A DNA stretch of 64,000 nucleotides from Euphorbia lathyris (Eukaryota > Streptophyta > Magnoliopsida > Malpighiales > Euphorbiaceae): NCBI RefSeq assembly GCF_963576675.1, contig NC_088917.1:14226001-14290000 (forward strand). Direction: 5' to 3'. A program made the position numbers and the translations under genes. The notes below the pieces were generated by a model. It did no database searches and was not told where the DNA came from. It was given only the letters and a program-made list of their open reading frames with translations. Shown one piece after another: positions 11,222 to 22,858 of the stretch; position 1 is the stretch's first letter, and the number at the start of each line of letters is the position of its first letter.

Positions 11222-12631
11222 ATGTCTGCTCTAATCTCAAAAAACATTCACGATCTCTCCAAATTAGAGCCCTTAGACGATCTGAACTACAAAAGATGGT
11301 CTCAGAAAATGCTTATATTTTTTGAACAATTGGACCTTGATTATATCGTCCTGTCTGATCCCCCTGTCGACCCAAACGGTCCTGCTATGTCGCTTATCGT
11401 TCAACAATACGATAATCAGTCTGCTAAATATGAAAAAGATAACAAAACTGTCAGAGGACATCTCCTTAATCATATGTCGAACCCACTGTTCGATATATTT
11501 GTCAACAAAAAGTCTGCGAAAGAAATCTGGGTTTCTCTAAAAGATAAATATGGGTCTGATGATGCTGGAAAAAGAAAATATGTTGTTGGTAGGTGGTTAC
11601 ATTATCAGATGGTTGATCAGAAACCAATTATTGATCAAATTCACGAATATGAGAACCTTGTTGCTGAAGTTCTCAGTGAAGGGATGAATATGTGCGATAT
11701 GCTTCAAGCTAATGTTCTGCTGGAGAAGTTCCCTCCTTCCTGGAGTGACTTCAGAAACCACCTGAAGCACAAAAAGAAAGATTTCAGCCTGCAGGAGCTT
11801 GTTAGTCATATGCGAACTGAAGAAGCAAACAGAATGAAAGATAAGCAACTTTCCTCTATTTCTGTTTCTATTAATGCTAATGTGGTTGAATCTGCTGTGA
11901 TTCCAAAAGACAGATCAAAAGGGCATGCAAACAAGTCCCAAAAAGGTTTCAAACAGAATAAGTCTTTCAAGCATGGAAAGGTTCAAAAGCGAAAGGTTGA
12001 ATGCTTTATGTGTGGAAAACCCGGGCACAGAGCATTTCAATGTTTCCAAAGGAAGAACCAACAGAATTCAAATCAAAATGCTCACACAAAGCCTACCGGA
12101 CAATCCAATTTGGTGGAGAACGATGAAATCATTGCTGCTGTGGTGGTAGAGTCGAACTTGGTGGAAAACAAAACTGATTGGGTGCTGGATACTGGAGCTA
12201 CCAGACACTTATGTTCAAACAGGGAGCTGTTTCATCATTTTGAGGATGCTGCTGATGGAGAGTGCGTCTACATGGGTAACACCGCAACTGCTAGTGTTGT
12301 TGGTAAAGGAACAGTCTTACTCAAATTAACTTCTGGAAAAAGTTTATCATTGAATAATGTTCTGTATGTGCCTTCACTTCGTAGGAATCTTATTTCTGGT
12401 AGTTTATTAAATAAGGCTGGTTTAAAAATTACTTTTGAGGCTGATAAGGTGATTCTTACTAAGAATGGGACCTTTGTAGGGAAAGGGTATCTAGGTGATG
12501 GGCTTTTTATTATGAACACTGTTGATGTTAACTCTGTTGGAATTAATGCAAGTTCTTCTGGTTCTGCTTATTTATGTGAGTCTTTGGATGTTTGGCATGG
12601 TAGATTAGGACGTGAACTATGCTTCTATTAA
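11222..12631 (+). pseudogene. copia gag and protease, frameshifted at integrase start
   Basis: 469 codons from the first ATG after the LTR. Residues about 50-200 form the UBN2-type gag (capsid) domain. A CCHC zinc knuckle, CFMCGKPGHRAFQC, is at 261-274. The aspartic protease motif WVLDTGA is at about 320-326, with intact DTG. The frame ends soon after WHGRLG, in the first integrase motif, because of a small deletion near 12610. Gag packages the element RNA and the protease matures the polyprotein. The next piece continues in another frame. Confidence 0.9.
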
Positions 12632-13223
12632 AAGGTTGAAAAATATGCATGTTATTGATATTGTCAATTCTGAGCATGAAAGAAAATGTTCTATTTGTGT
12701 AGAAGCTAAATTTGCTAAAAAGCCTTTTCCATATGTTAATAAGAGAAGTACTGAATTGCTTGAATTAATTCATTCTGATCTAGCTGACTTTAAGAATTCC
12801 ATTAGTAGGGGTGGTAAAATATGGTATATGACCTTTGTTGATGACTTTTCGAGATACACCAAAGTATATCTTTTAAGATCAAAAGATGAGGCTGAAAGTA
12901 TGTTTCTAAAATATAAAATGGAAGTAGAAAATCAACTAGATAGAAAAATAAAAAGGCTTAGATCTGATAGAGGTGGAGAATACGGAACTAATTTTCTTAA
13001 AACGTTTTGTGAGGAAAATGGCATTATACATGAAACTAGTGCGCCATATACACCACAACAAAACGGTATAGCGGAAAGGAAAAATAGAACGCTTAAACAA
13101 ATGATGAATGCCATGTTGATTAGTTCTGGTATGCCTGATAATATGTGGGGGGAAGCTGTTTTGTCTGCATGCTACATTTTAAATAGAGTTCCTCATAAAA
13201 AAATTAGACAAAACTCCCTATGA
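12612..13223 (+). pseudogene. copia integrase segment
   Basis: It continues the integrase after the shift near 12610. It shows the zinc-binding C-x2-C pair (CSICVEAKF) and the DDE core: D in IHSDLAD, D in RSDRGGEY and E in AERKNRT. Integrase joins the cDNA to the host chromosome. The frame ends at 13223 because of one extra base in the A run near 13197-13203. The ATG at 12612 is internal; this is not a separate gene. Confidence 0.9.
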
Positions 13224-13224
13224 G

Positions 13225-13824
13225 CTTTGGAAGGGGTATTCGCCTAATTTAAATTTCTTGAGGGTTTGGGGTTGTCTTGCCAAAGTTGCTTTTCCATCTT
13301 TTAGAAAACCCAACATAGGGTCAAAAACCTTTGATTGCGTTTTTATTGGATATGCTTCTAATAGTGCTGCCTTTAGATTGATGGCACTAAATGACTATAG
13401 CATATGTGAATCTAGAGATGTAGAATTCTTCGAAAATATTTTTCCTTTAAAGAAAAATATTGTGAGTGATGATGTTGGTCCCTCTAATACTATATCTGTT
13501 AGTGATTCTCTTGCTTCTAGTTCCTTGGAAAAACATGATGAATGTGAACATGAACCTAGAAGAAGTAAAAGAAGGAAAATAGCTAATAGTTTTGGACCCG
13601 ACTTTGTTTCCTCTTTTCTGCTAGAAAATTCAGATAGAATAGATGATGCTTTTATGTCTGCCTATCTAATAGAAGAAGATCCTAAGACATATAACGAGGC
13701 CATGACCTCTGTAGATGCTAATTTTTGGAAAGAGGCTATAAAAAATGAATTAGACTCTATTATGGTCAATCACACTTGGGATCTAGTCTCCTTGCCTAAA
13801 GGGTCAAAAACTATAAAAACTTAA
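13225..13824 (+). pseudogene. copia integrase C-terminal and RT-leading region
   Basis: It continues from the shifted frame with VWGCLAKV and FIGYASNS, the conserved post-integrase block of copia. A Ser- and Asp-rich linker follows, then the RT-leading NFWKEAIKNELDSI. A stop at 13822-13824, caused by a shift just before the KWIFK motif of RT, ends it. Confidence 0.88.
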
Positions 13825-13834
13825 ATGGATCTTC

Positions 13835-15220
13835 AAAAGGAAAAGAAGACCTGATGGATCCATTGAAAAGTTCAAAGCTAGATTAGTTGATGTGGGCTAT
13901 AGTCAAAAGAAAGGAATTGATTATTTTGATACTTACTCTCCTGTTACTAAAATTTCTACTATTAGAATCTTAATTGCAATTGCAGCAATACATAATTTGG
14001 TGGTACATCAGATGGATGTAAAAACAGCTTTTCTAAATGGGGATTTAGAAGAAGAAATCTATGTGCAACAGCCTGAGGGAAATGTTGTACCCGGTCAGGA
14101 AGATAAGGTATGCAAACTGAGGAAGTCATTGTACAGCCTGAAACAGGCACCCAAACAATGGTATGAAAAGTTTAACTCCACTTTACTTTCTGATGGGTAC
14201 GTAGTTAATGGATTAGATACATGCGTTTATTCTAAATCATTTGGATCAAATTATGTGATTGTATGTCTTTATGTGGATGATATGCTTATCTTAGGCACTA
14301 ATTTAGAAGCAGTAAATAACACCAAAGCCTTCTTATCATCACAATTTAACATGAAAGACATGGGAAAAACTGATGTAATTCTTGGTGTCAAAATTACAAA
14401 AAATGAAAATGGCTTTTCTTTAGGACAATCACATTATGTTGAGAAGTTATTGAAAAAGTTTGATAGCTTTGATGTAGTGCTAGCTAGAACACCCTATGAT
14501 CCTAGCATATGTCTTACTAAAAATAAAGGACATAGTGTCTCACAAGAAGAATATGCTAAGATTATTGGGAGTGTTATGTTCTTAATGACTCATACTAGAC
14601 CTGACATTGCATATGCTGTAAATAGATTGAGTAGATATACTCACAATCCAAATGATGAACATTGGAATGCACTTCGTCGTTTACTTAAATACTTGAGAGG
14701 TACCATGGACTTTAATTTGCATTTTAATAAATTTCCTGCTGTTTTAGAAGGATATAGTGATGCAAACTGGTCATCCAAAAATGATTTGGTGTGTTCCACT
14801 AATGGTTATGTCTTCGTTTTGGGTGGTGGTGCCGTCTCTTGGAGATCATGTAAACAAACCTGTATTGCACGCTCAACCATGGAATCAGAATTTATAGCAC
14901 TAGAACTAGCTAGTCAAGAAGCAGATTGGTTGAGAAGTTTATTGGCAGATGTCCCATTGTGGGGGAGATCTAATGCACCTATCTCACTTCATTGTGATTC
15001 ACAAGCAGCCATGGATACTGCAAAAAATAGTGTCTACAACGGAAAGAAAAGACACATTCGCATTAGACATAGTGCATTAAGACAACTCTTGAAACATGGA
15101 GTAATTGCCTTAGATTTTGTGAGATCAGAGAAGAATCTAGCTGATCCGTTCACCAAAGAGTTACCTAGAAGAATGGTTCTAGAAACGTCGAGGGGAATGG
15201 GCCTAAAGCCCACTGATTAA
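13835..15220 (+). pseudogene. copia reverse transcriptase and RNase H
   Basis: The RT blocks run from KARLV through [13 protein letters not shown] to LYVDDMLI, with the catalytic YVDD intact (near 14268-14285). RNase H blocks follow: [17 protein letters not shown] and HCDSQAAM. The last open frame, 13892-15220, is 442 codons and ends normally. These domains copy the RNA into DNA and remove the template RNA. The upstream shifts mean the element cannot make the full polyprotein. Confidence 0.92.
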
Positions 15221-15768
15221 AGAAAATATGGTGGATACCATACGTGGTCAAACGAAACCATACTATCTTTTTATACACTATATTTTACCCATTCCTATGA
15301 CTAGTGATAGTGTGTGTATAATCCATAGCTCGTGGTGTGGTGGTTCATTTATATGAACTTGATGGATGCTCCTTTTGAGGTTGAGTTATGAGAAACTCTT
15401 AATGGTCTCTTATAGAGATCACCTACATGTGTGTGAAGGTGGGCCGCCTTCTATGAAAGACATTGGGCTGTCTTTCTAGAGCACTCATGAGATCCAAGGT
15501 GTGCGCATGGCCATTAAAAGCGCTATTGTTATTATCGCGGAATAGCAAAATTTCGTTTAAAGGTTTTCTTTACGTGTTGTGAGGGTCTCAGTTAGAGTTG
15601 TAGAAGTTCAAGAGCAATTCACTTCTAAAACTATAACATGTTGGCTCACATCACTATGTATCAATTCAATCGAAAGATATTGATGCTTAAGTTTTTAAAA
15701 TCTGTAACTTATTGCCCAGAAAAGATTTTTCTTAAAACTGTTTTGCTATAAAGCCATTTGTGGGGGAT
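15221..15768 (+). other. 3' untranslated region and PPT of copia element
   Basis: 548 bp between the RNase H stop and the 3' LTR, with no coding sequence. It contains a G+C-richer stretch (15430-15540) and ends in the polypurine tract TTTGTGGGGGAT. Confidence 0.7.
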
Positions 15769-16400
15769 TGTTGGAGATTTTGGTAAAATGGCTCTTTAGC
15801 CTTTGTTTGTCTTTTGTGACTTTAAGTATCTCACATGGGAAACTTTTGAGATAGTTGAAGAGTTTATATTGGGTTGGGCCAAAAGAGTTATTAAATTGTG
15901 TTTAGTAGGTTTTACAAAATAAACCACACGCGCTCGCTCGCTCGTTCGTTCGCGCGACGCCCGACTGGACTGGGCCCGATTTTTATTTGGCCCTTAAATA
16001 TTTTAAACCTTTTTGACTATTTCTCAACAAGTTAAAATCATATCTCCACTATCCCTGATTTTACTCAACCATTACGTTTTTCTCTCCTAAAACGTTGTCC
16101 ACTACAACGTTCGTTTTACAGAAAATAAAAGACGAACTCTACAGAGTTCATACACAGAAAACTTTCCGATTACAATTTTCATCTCAATTACGATTTCTTC
16201 TCTGGGCAATTATTATTTTGCTGTTCCAAAGCTTCGCCCTAGAGTGCACTAGTGCGACACTCGCTGTGTAAACCTTGGTTAACGATCGGACTTCCAGATT
16301 GCACCAGAGTCTGCCGTAATCGTTTTCAACGCAGTGGTTCTGCCCACGACACAGCTTTTAATTCCGATAAGTTATTTCGATTCCCTCTTTTGTACTTACA
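15769..16400 (+). repeat. 3' LTR of copia element
   Basis: 632 bp, near-identical to the 5' LTR, starting TGTTGGAG and ending TTGTACTTACA, followed by the TSD AACAT. Confidence 0.93.
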
Positions 16401-16405
16401 AACAT

Positions 16406-16949
16406 TCCTGATCACTTTAAGTAAGTTCAATGGACTAATAAAACACTTTATTAATTTATAGATAAAATATATAAAATTGTTAAGAGCTAAAAAAAGGATC
16501 TTTCTGGGGTTCACACCTCTTATGGAGGGGTACGAAGTCTGTGATTTAGATAAATAAATAAAAAAGTTGTTACTTCACGAGATGTATAGTTTTTTGTAAG
16601 ACAAAATGCCTTATAATTATTCTAACATAACAACATATCCAACTAATACAAGTATTTTCTAGAATGATCAACAAAATCCAGTTTCCAGCTTGTTAACTTT
16701 TGTTGATGTACAATTCTCTTATTTAGAAGATACCTCAATAGACGTTTCCCCAACTAACACTTTTTTCTTTATCCGAGTCGAGTAGGATGAGTAATCCTCC
16801 ATCTTAGATGAAAGATTTTATTAGTAATTGTACTGTAACTAATATTACTAATGTAAATGATAGTACATTCCAAGTTACATATTTTTCATCGAAACATAAG
16901 GCATTTGTTGCTAATCTCTTGCAATAAAAAGAGCCAAAAAATTATTAGG
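16406..16949. other. Non-coding AT-rich stretch
   Basis: No gene seen. The first bases continue the sequence interrupted by the copia element. Confidence 0.45.
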
Positions 16950-17435
16950 AAGCTGCGGTTGAGCCAACATGAGTGAAAGCACAATAATGTGAATTGAAGG
17001 CATTAGAGAAGAACAATACTTGGATGCTTACTACTTTACCAAAAGGGAAAAAACCAATTGCATCCAAGTGAGTCTTTTCGAATCAAATATAAACCATATG
17101 GTCAAATAGACAGATTTCAAGCAAGGTTATTAGCAAAAGGGTTTTAATCAAATTTAAGACATGAACTTTCACGAGTTATTTAGTCTAATTAATGAGACTG
17201 TCAAAGTCAGTCTTTTTTTTATGTCAATTGGTATTATCTATTGCTGGAATGTTCACCAAATTGATGTGAATAGTGTCTATTTACATGACACTGGGGATGA
17301 GCACCTGTATTTTTTGCCACCATGATATGAGAAGCAAAGCTAAGTGAAGTTCTTATATGACTTAAATCAAGCTAGAAGGCAATGACACATGGAGCTATCC
17401 ACTAAGTTAGTTGATTTTGGGTTTACTGTAAAGGT
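16950..17435 (+). pseudogene. Decayed copia RT fragment
   Basis: Across several frames one reads, in order, NNTWMLTTLPKGKKPIASKW, a block like YKPYGQIDRFQARLLAKGF, VHQIDVNSVYLHD, and a piece resembling LYDLNQARRQ. These are the leading blocks of copia RT. Several stops interrupt it and the YVDD motif is not reached. It is unrelated in detail to the adjacent complete copia. Confidence 0.75.
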
Positions 17436-17446
17436 GTTCAAACATC

Positions 17447-17765
17447 TGTAGGAATTAATGGACTAAACATGCCTTGACCCAATACCAATCCATTAATCCA
17501 GCCTGTAACCTTATGGGTTAAGGAGTAGAGTTTAACCTAATTATAAATAGATAGCTCGGGAAAGCTAAACCTAACACACAAAGAACGCAACAAATACTAC
17601 TAAGACTACAAAAGGAAGTTCCACACCTCTCTCTCTCACAAGCCCTCGGTCCCCCTCATTGGTTTCAGGGTGTGTTCTTAGTTCATGAACTTACTGTGAT
17701 TGCTCTTCCAGTGTAGCCTTCATCTAGATTAGTAAGATGAAACCACAGTTTGTTTCTAAAAACCA
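17447..17765 (+). repeat. LTR-like block with TATA box
   Basis: It begins TGTAGGAATTAATGG. It contains TTATAAATAG about 110 bp later and a CT-rich leader (CCTCTCTCTCTCACAAG). The end holds a 20-bp tandem duplicate of AACCACAGTTTGTTTCT. This fits a solo LTR, but no partner or TSD was found. Confidence 0.4.
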
Positions 17766-18532
17766 CAGTTTGTTTCTACTGTATATTAACGGAAAATTGA
17801 GAATTCATTTTAAAAAATAAATAGTTTTAATATACTTTCTAAAAATTTATTAGAAATCAATCATTGTCTTAATATAATATATGTTGTTATATATATATAT
17901 AAAGGTGTTTAATTAGTATGGAAAAAACAAGTGAGAAACTAATTTGAGTAAGAAGAAACATAAACAAAAATAGTGAATAATAATAATTGAAGTAAACATG
18001 TACATATAATTGAGAATAACATGATTGATAGTATGATTAAAATTGAGAAATTTTACTGTGTCACCAATCAAAACTTGACACTTTAATACACATGCTAATA
18101 TGTCATTTTCTGATTATCCACATCACATCATCCACTAGACTTGGAATTTTCAGATTAAATCGAAATATAATTAAAGTAAATTAAAACAAAAAAAAAAACG
18201 GCTTATAACATCATGTTCTCTATTCATTTGATTAAATAATGAGATCCATTCCTCAAATTTCAGAGATATCTCATTAATTTCTTTTCATGAATTTATTAAC
18301 AAGTTTCATATGACAAATTGTAGCCTAAATTTGTTAAAAAAAAACTTTGATTGATTCTTAAATTTTTAAAGTGTTATGATAATTATTTCAACTTGCATAA
18401 ATGGTACAGTTAACCTTTCTGAATTTAGATAGAATTTAATCAATTAATCGCTCAGTTGTAAAAAAAAAATTAAATGCGGAAAATGTGTTACATATATCTT
18501 AAAAGGAGTAAAATGAGGAAGATCGATGTATA
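17766..18532. other. Non-coding AT-rich stretch
   Basis: No gene seen. There is a (TA)n run near 17888-17900. Confidence 0.45.
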
Positions 18533-18537
18533 CAGTT

Positions 18538-19270
18538 TGATATAGATTGAAATCGGGTGAAGGTTTTAATCGTAAACCAACAAAGATTACAAACTTCTCT
18601 AGCTAAACTAGAAGGTTGAATAAACCCAAAAGGATGATATCCTTGCTCCAATGGAGGCTTCAAATTCAATATTCATCAAAATTGAGAAACATAAGGAGAA
18701 TATATACTCCTTCCAAATAAAAGACAAAGACTAAAAGGTCCCCCCTAGGGTTACCAACAACTAAGGAACCATAGGGGTAAGGTAGGAATTACATAAAGAT
18801 AGATAATAGGGTAATTAAGTTAAATGACAAAGTGGTAAATAGTTGAGTGGCAAAACAGTAAATAGCAGATATTGTTCCTAACAAGAAGAACTTGAGGAGG
18901 AAGTATTCCTCAACCCAGATACGCCTCGCGTGACCCTGTTTACGCCCCGCGTGGTTGAGTCTATGGGCTTAGTGGCTCTCGTTGGGCATTCATACGCGTG
19001 GCGTCTCCGGCAATACGCCCCGCGTTCTTTACCTCCTGGACGGAACTCTCCTCGAAATCCTGTTCCACGCTCCGCGCTTTAGAGGGTACGCCCCGCGTAT
19101 ACGATCTGCTGGGCCGTTTCCCCGATAGTGGATTCTTCACGCTCCGCGCCCCTTTACGTGCGCCCCGCGTACTCGGCTTCTCGTGCTTGATTTCGTCTTC
19201 CTCGGTTAATTCTCTCCGGGTCTCGTCTTTAGGTTCCGGGTTCACCTCCGGAGGACGGATGCCCTCATCA
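18538..19270 (-). repeat. 3' LTR of gag-only element, with palindrome tract
   Basis: 733 bp. Between about 18919 and 19165 lie repeated GC-rich interrupted palindromes of the form TACGC-CCC-GCGTA (perfect near 19085-19097) and variants such as ACGC-TCC-GCGC. On the minus strand a TATA-like AGTATATATTC is near 18700. Confidence 0.88.
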
Positions 19271-19275
19271 TACTC

Positions 19276-19699
19276 TCATTCTTTAAAAGAGTTGGACCCC
19301 AACTCAATGATATAACAAGGATGACTCATTCCCAAGGTTGATGTTTCGCTCACCCCATTAGCAATACTCTTCCCTTGTCTCGGGTTACCCGTTACTAGCA
19401 ATCCGACAGGCTGCCCAACGCTTGCATCTTCTAGCGGAGTTGGTTCTCCGCTAGGGCACACAATTAAGGCGGCTCTCTTTTCTCCCTTGATAGGACCCGT
19501 CAACGGTGTGAGAATGTACTTAGCCCCATCTTTGAATATGGTGTACGTGTTGTCCCTTCCCGCATGTGAGGCATCACGATCGAATTGCCAAGGTCTCCCA
19601 AGGAGCAAATGATACACATCCATCTCAACCACATCACACATAACCTCATCGTGGTAGGCCCCAATAGAGATTGTAACCTTGCACCGGTGAGTGACATTA
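19276..19699 (-). pseudogene. Retropepsin-like C-terminal part and 3' end of coding
   Basis: The minus frame 19276-19641 reads MCDVVEMDVYHLLLGRPWQF, the block that follows the catalytic motif in plant gypsy proteases (D(V)xxMDxxxLLLGRPW). A one-base shift near 19690-19697 separates it from the upstream part. After about residue 60 the sequence is unlike any pol domain and runs into the polypurine tract, so RT was deleted rather than mutated. Confidence 0.8.
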
Positions 19700-21448
19700 A
19701 GCTTCTCCCCTCTTTAATCCAACCCACTCGAGTGGCACTAAGCCGAATTTGCTCAAAGCGGCTTTGCTAAGGATGTTCTCTTGAATTCCGCCATCAACTA
19801 TCAACTCACATTTCAATCCGTGGATTAGACCTCTAGTCCTAAACAATTGGTGCCTCGGGTCATGTTCTTGTTCTACCGTCATAAGAACTCTCTTCACTAC
19901 ATGGACTCCCCGGTCATCTCCGGATGATCCGCTATCCACGGGCTCACAATACACCGCATCGTTTCCTCCATACTCATCATCCTCGTACCTCTCAACCATA
20001 TTAGCGCTCCTCCTCTTTGGACATTCATTCGAGCGGTGGCCCGATTCGTTGCATCGGAAGCATTTAAACGGAGCTGGTTTGGTGTACGGGCTGTTGCCCT
20101 TAGGAGGGGCGGTTGTTCTAAAGGGTCTCACATCTCCGCTAGGTGATTTTCCCCCACTCAAGACTTTAGTGCCACTTGAACTAGCGCCACCTTTTTCCTT
20201 GTCCACCCCTTTGGACTCTTCTCCCTCCTCACATGCTTCCTCAATCCTCGGCCTCCGGTACCCGTCACGTGCTCTAACATTCAATTGAGACTCGGCCTTC
20301 AAAGCTAGATTCCTTGCGTCTTGAATCCGGATTACCATTTATGTCCCAATTCTGTCTTGAATGTTATACCGTAGCCCCTCTAGATACCTTGAAGTCTTTT
20401 GGCTTTCAGTTTCTGACAAGTTAGCCCTTGCCGAAAGCCTTAGGAACTCCGAAGTATACTCGTGCACGCTCCTAGCCCCTTGTGAGCAATTCCGGTAGGA
20501 GCTGTAGATATACTGCTCGTACTCGGGTGGTAAAAACTGTTCTCTCATCATCGATTTCATCCTCCGCCAAGACCTAATCGGTTCCCTTCCTCCCTTTCTC
20601 CTCTTTTCCTTCACATTGTCCCACCATACTGAGGCTCACCCTTTCATCCTATAGGCCACTAACCGAACTCTCCTATCTTCCGGTATGCCCGCATAGTCGA
20701 AGAACCTCTCAACCTCAAGCAACCAATCAAGGAACCCCTCAATGTCGAGTTCTCCTCCAAACGAAGGTAAGTCCACTTTCAACTTGAAGGCATCGTCCCT
20801 CTCAAAGTTTCCTCCATTCGTTATTCTTACATTCAGCTCACCTCTATACCCGCCTCTTTCATTACCCCGACCCCCATACGGATCATTCAAACCGAAATGC
20901 TCCCTCTCATAACCACATACAACATGATTATGCACACCATCCATATTCCCGGCACGCACATGCACTGGACCAACAACATCACTCACATGCATATCATTCC
21001 CATGCCTATCATTCAAAACATCATTATCCATTCTAATCCCCATATTTCTAGCAATCCTAGGCATGTCAAAATCATCAAATAGATCTCCATCGCTATCACT
21101 ATCAACATTCCGAATGTTCACGGGGTTAGTTCGTCTTACCTCTTAAACCTGAGGGCCCATTGGGTGTGGTGCATGATTTTTTCTAGGGGGTGGTGTTGGT
21201 GGTCGTTCTTGTTGGTGGCGGATTTGCTCCTCATGTCGCCGGTGAGGTTCTGCGGTGAGGAGAGCTTGATTGTTTTGACCCTCAAGCTTTAGCCCTTCAA
21301 TGGCGAGAAGGATATCTCGGGTACTCGTGGCATATTTCTCATCCAACGCCCTTAGAGATTCCGTTAGATGCTCCACCTTGACATCTAGCGCATCTACTCG
21401 TTGGTCCATGGATCCGGTGGCTTCGTTTGTGATACATGGTTGAACCAT
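19697..21448 (-). pseudogene. gypsy-type gag with zinc knuckle and protease start, three stops
   Basis: A single frame from 21448 is broken by stops at 21143-21145, 20636-20638 and 20339-20341. In order there is a coiled-coil-like N-terminus (heptad-like LDVKVEHLTESLRAL), a proline-rich linker, a retrotransposon gag core (KVDLPSFGGELDIEGFLDWL to SQGARSVHEYTSEFLRLS), a CCHC knuckle CFRCNESGHRSNEC, and the protease start LIVDGGIQENILS. The catalytic triplet reads D-G-G rather than DSG or DTG. Gag would form the virus-like particle that packages the element RNA. The stops lie at positions where other gags have ordinary residues, so they are decay. Confidence 0.88.
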
Positions 21449-21480
21449 TTCCGAGAAGAAGTCTCCAGGAAGGAAAACGA

Positions 21481-21497
21481 CTCGGCTCTGATACCAA
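21481..21497 (-). other. Primer-binding site for initiator tRNA-Met
   Basis: On the minus strand it reads TTGGTATCAGAGCCGAG, starting 1-2 nt after the 5' LTR. The same core occurs in the TRIM (881-893) and in the copia at 22859-27516. Confidence 0.9.
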
Positions 21498-21498
21498 C

Positions 21499-22246
21499 TG
21501 ATATAGATTGAAATCGGGTGAAGGTTTTAATCGTAAACCAACAAAGATTACAAACTTCTCTAGCTAAACTAGAAGGTTGAATAAACCCAAAAGGATGATA
21601 TCCTTGCTCCAATGGAGGCTTCAAATTCAATATTCATCAAAATTGGGAAACATTACAAAATAAGGAGAATATATACTTCTTCCAAATAAAAGACAAAGAC
21701 TAAAAGGACCCCCCTAGTGTTACCAACAACTAAGGAACCATAGGGGTAAGGTAGGAATTACATAAAGATATATAATAGGGTAATTAAGTTAAATGGCAAA
21801 GTGGTAAATAGTTGAGTGGAAAAACAGTAAATAGAAGGTGGCAGATATTGTTCCTAACAAGAAGAACTTGGGGAGGAAGTATTCCTCAACCCAGGTATGC
21901 CCCGCGTGAGCCTGTTTACGTCCCGCGTGGTTGAGTCTCTGGGCTTAGTGGCTCTCATTGGGCATTCATACGCGTGGCGTCCCTGGCAGTACGCCCCGCG
22001 TTGTTTACCTCCTGGACGGAACTCTCCTCGAAATCCTGTTCCACGCTCCGCGCCTCAGAGGGTATGCCCTGTGTATACGATCTGCTGGGCTGTTTCCCCG
22101 ATAGTGGATTCTTCACGCTCCGCGCCCCCTTACGTGCACCCCGCGTACTCGGCTTCTCGTGCTTGATTTCGTCTTCCTCGGTTAATTCTCTCCGGGTCTC
22201 GTCTTTAGGTTCCGGGTTCACCTCCGAAGGACGGATGCCCTCATCA
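21499..22246 (-). repeat. 5' LTR of gag-only element, with palindrome tract
   Basis: 748 bp, the partner of 18538-19270, differing by substitutions and small indels. The palindrome tract is at about 21895-22145. Several palindromes have lost symmetry here, for example ATGCCCTGTGTATAC against TACGCCCCGCGTATAC in the other LTR. Confidence 0.88.
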
Positions 22247-22251
22247 CAGTT

Positions 22252-22601
22252 TTAATATTAGAGAAAACGTGTTTTATAGTTGCGCAAGTAAAAATTTAAT
22301 TTTTAATCTATTATGTGAATTATGTAATAACATTTTAAATCGTGTGCATCTTACTTTTTTTTTTATAATAGAGTGATTAATTGATTATATTTTACTCAAG
22401 TACATGTGGCTAACGAAACGTTTGATGCAAGTTGAAAGGACTATCGAGACACTTTGAAAGTTCAGACGCCCAATCAAACTTTGTAAACAAGTTCAGAAAG
22501 CAAATGATGTATTAAGCCTATTAAAAATAATAAATCGTCTCATTTTAAACAAATTGGAATAAATAATAAAATATAGAATAAATAATTATGAAGTCTTTAT
22601 A
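22252..22601. other. Non-coding AT-rich stretch
   Basis: Continuation of the AT-rich sequence in which the gag-only element landed. No gene seen. Confidence 0.45.
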
Positions 22602-22769
22602 CAGTAAAACCTCTATAAATTAATAATGTTGGAACCATGAAATTTTATTAATTTATAGAGATATTAATTAATCGATAAATTAATAATTATTAATTTATAG
22701 AGTGATTTTAATTTTTTTTAAATAAATTTTAAATTACTAACTGTTTCAAACATTGAAAAATTCGTACAA

Positions 22770-22858
22770 GGGATGAATCTGTCACAACATATTTAGAGGA
22801 AGCAATCACTGAAGAGGACATTCATGAACTTGATGGAATGATTGGTCAGCTTAGTTAC
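22770..22858 (+). pseudogene. pogo-like transposase remnant, part 1
   Basis: An open plus frame gives DESVTTYLEEAITEEDIHEL and stops at the copia insertion. It continues in register after the insertion at 27522. I assign it to the transposase C-terminus by its position in the element and by the end of part 2, not by catalytic residues. Confidence 0.5.

Larger units (their letters stand above)
10553..16400 (+). mobile_element. Ty1/copia element, complete ends, broken coding
   Basis: The two LTRs (10553-11191 and 15769-16400) both start TGTTGGAG and end in TTACA. A 5-bp TSD, AACAT, is at 10548-10552 and 16401-16405. A G-rich polypurine tract (GTGGGGGAT) lies just before the 3' LTR. The order gag, protease, integrase, RT, RNase H identifies copia. 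The reading frame is split by at least three shifts. The LTRs differ by several substitutions and small indels, including a CG-rich repeat of different length, so the insertion is not recent. The gag start codon is only about 30 bp after the LTR, and no initiator-Met primer site is visible there. Confidence 0.95.
18538..22246 (-). mobile_element. Gag-protease-only gypsy-type LTR element (TR-GAG-like)
   Basis: The LTRs are 18538-19270 and 21499-22246, reading TGATATAG...CATCA on the plus strand. The TSD CAGTT is exact (18533-18537 and 22247-22251). The element reads on the minus strand. The primer site TTGGTATCAGAGCCGAG for initiator tRNA-Met follows the right LTR (21481-21497), and a purine-rich tract lies against the left LTR (19271-19290). 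The 2.2-kb internal region holds only gag and a protease-like segment; RT, RNase H and integrase are absent. It must have moved using another element's enzymes. Gag carries three in-frame stops and one frameshift, so this copy is dead. Confidence 0.9.

Noticed and set aside
18961..19245. Open frames on both strands over the LTR palindrome tract
   Set aside because: They exist because the GC-rich tract has few stop codons. The same frames recur in the second LTR (21955-22221), so they are LTR sequence.
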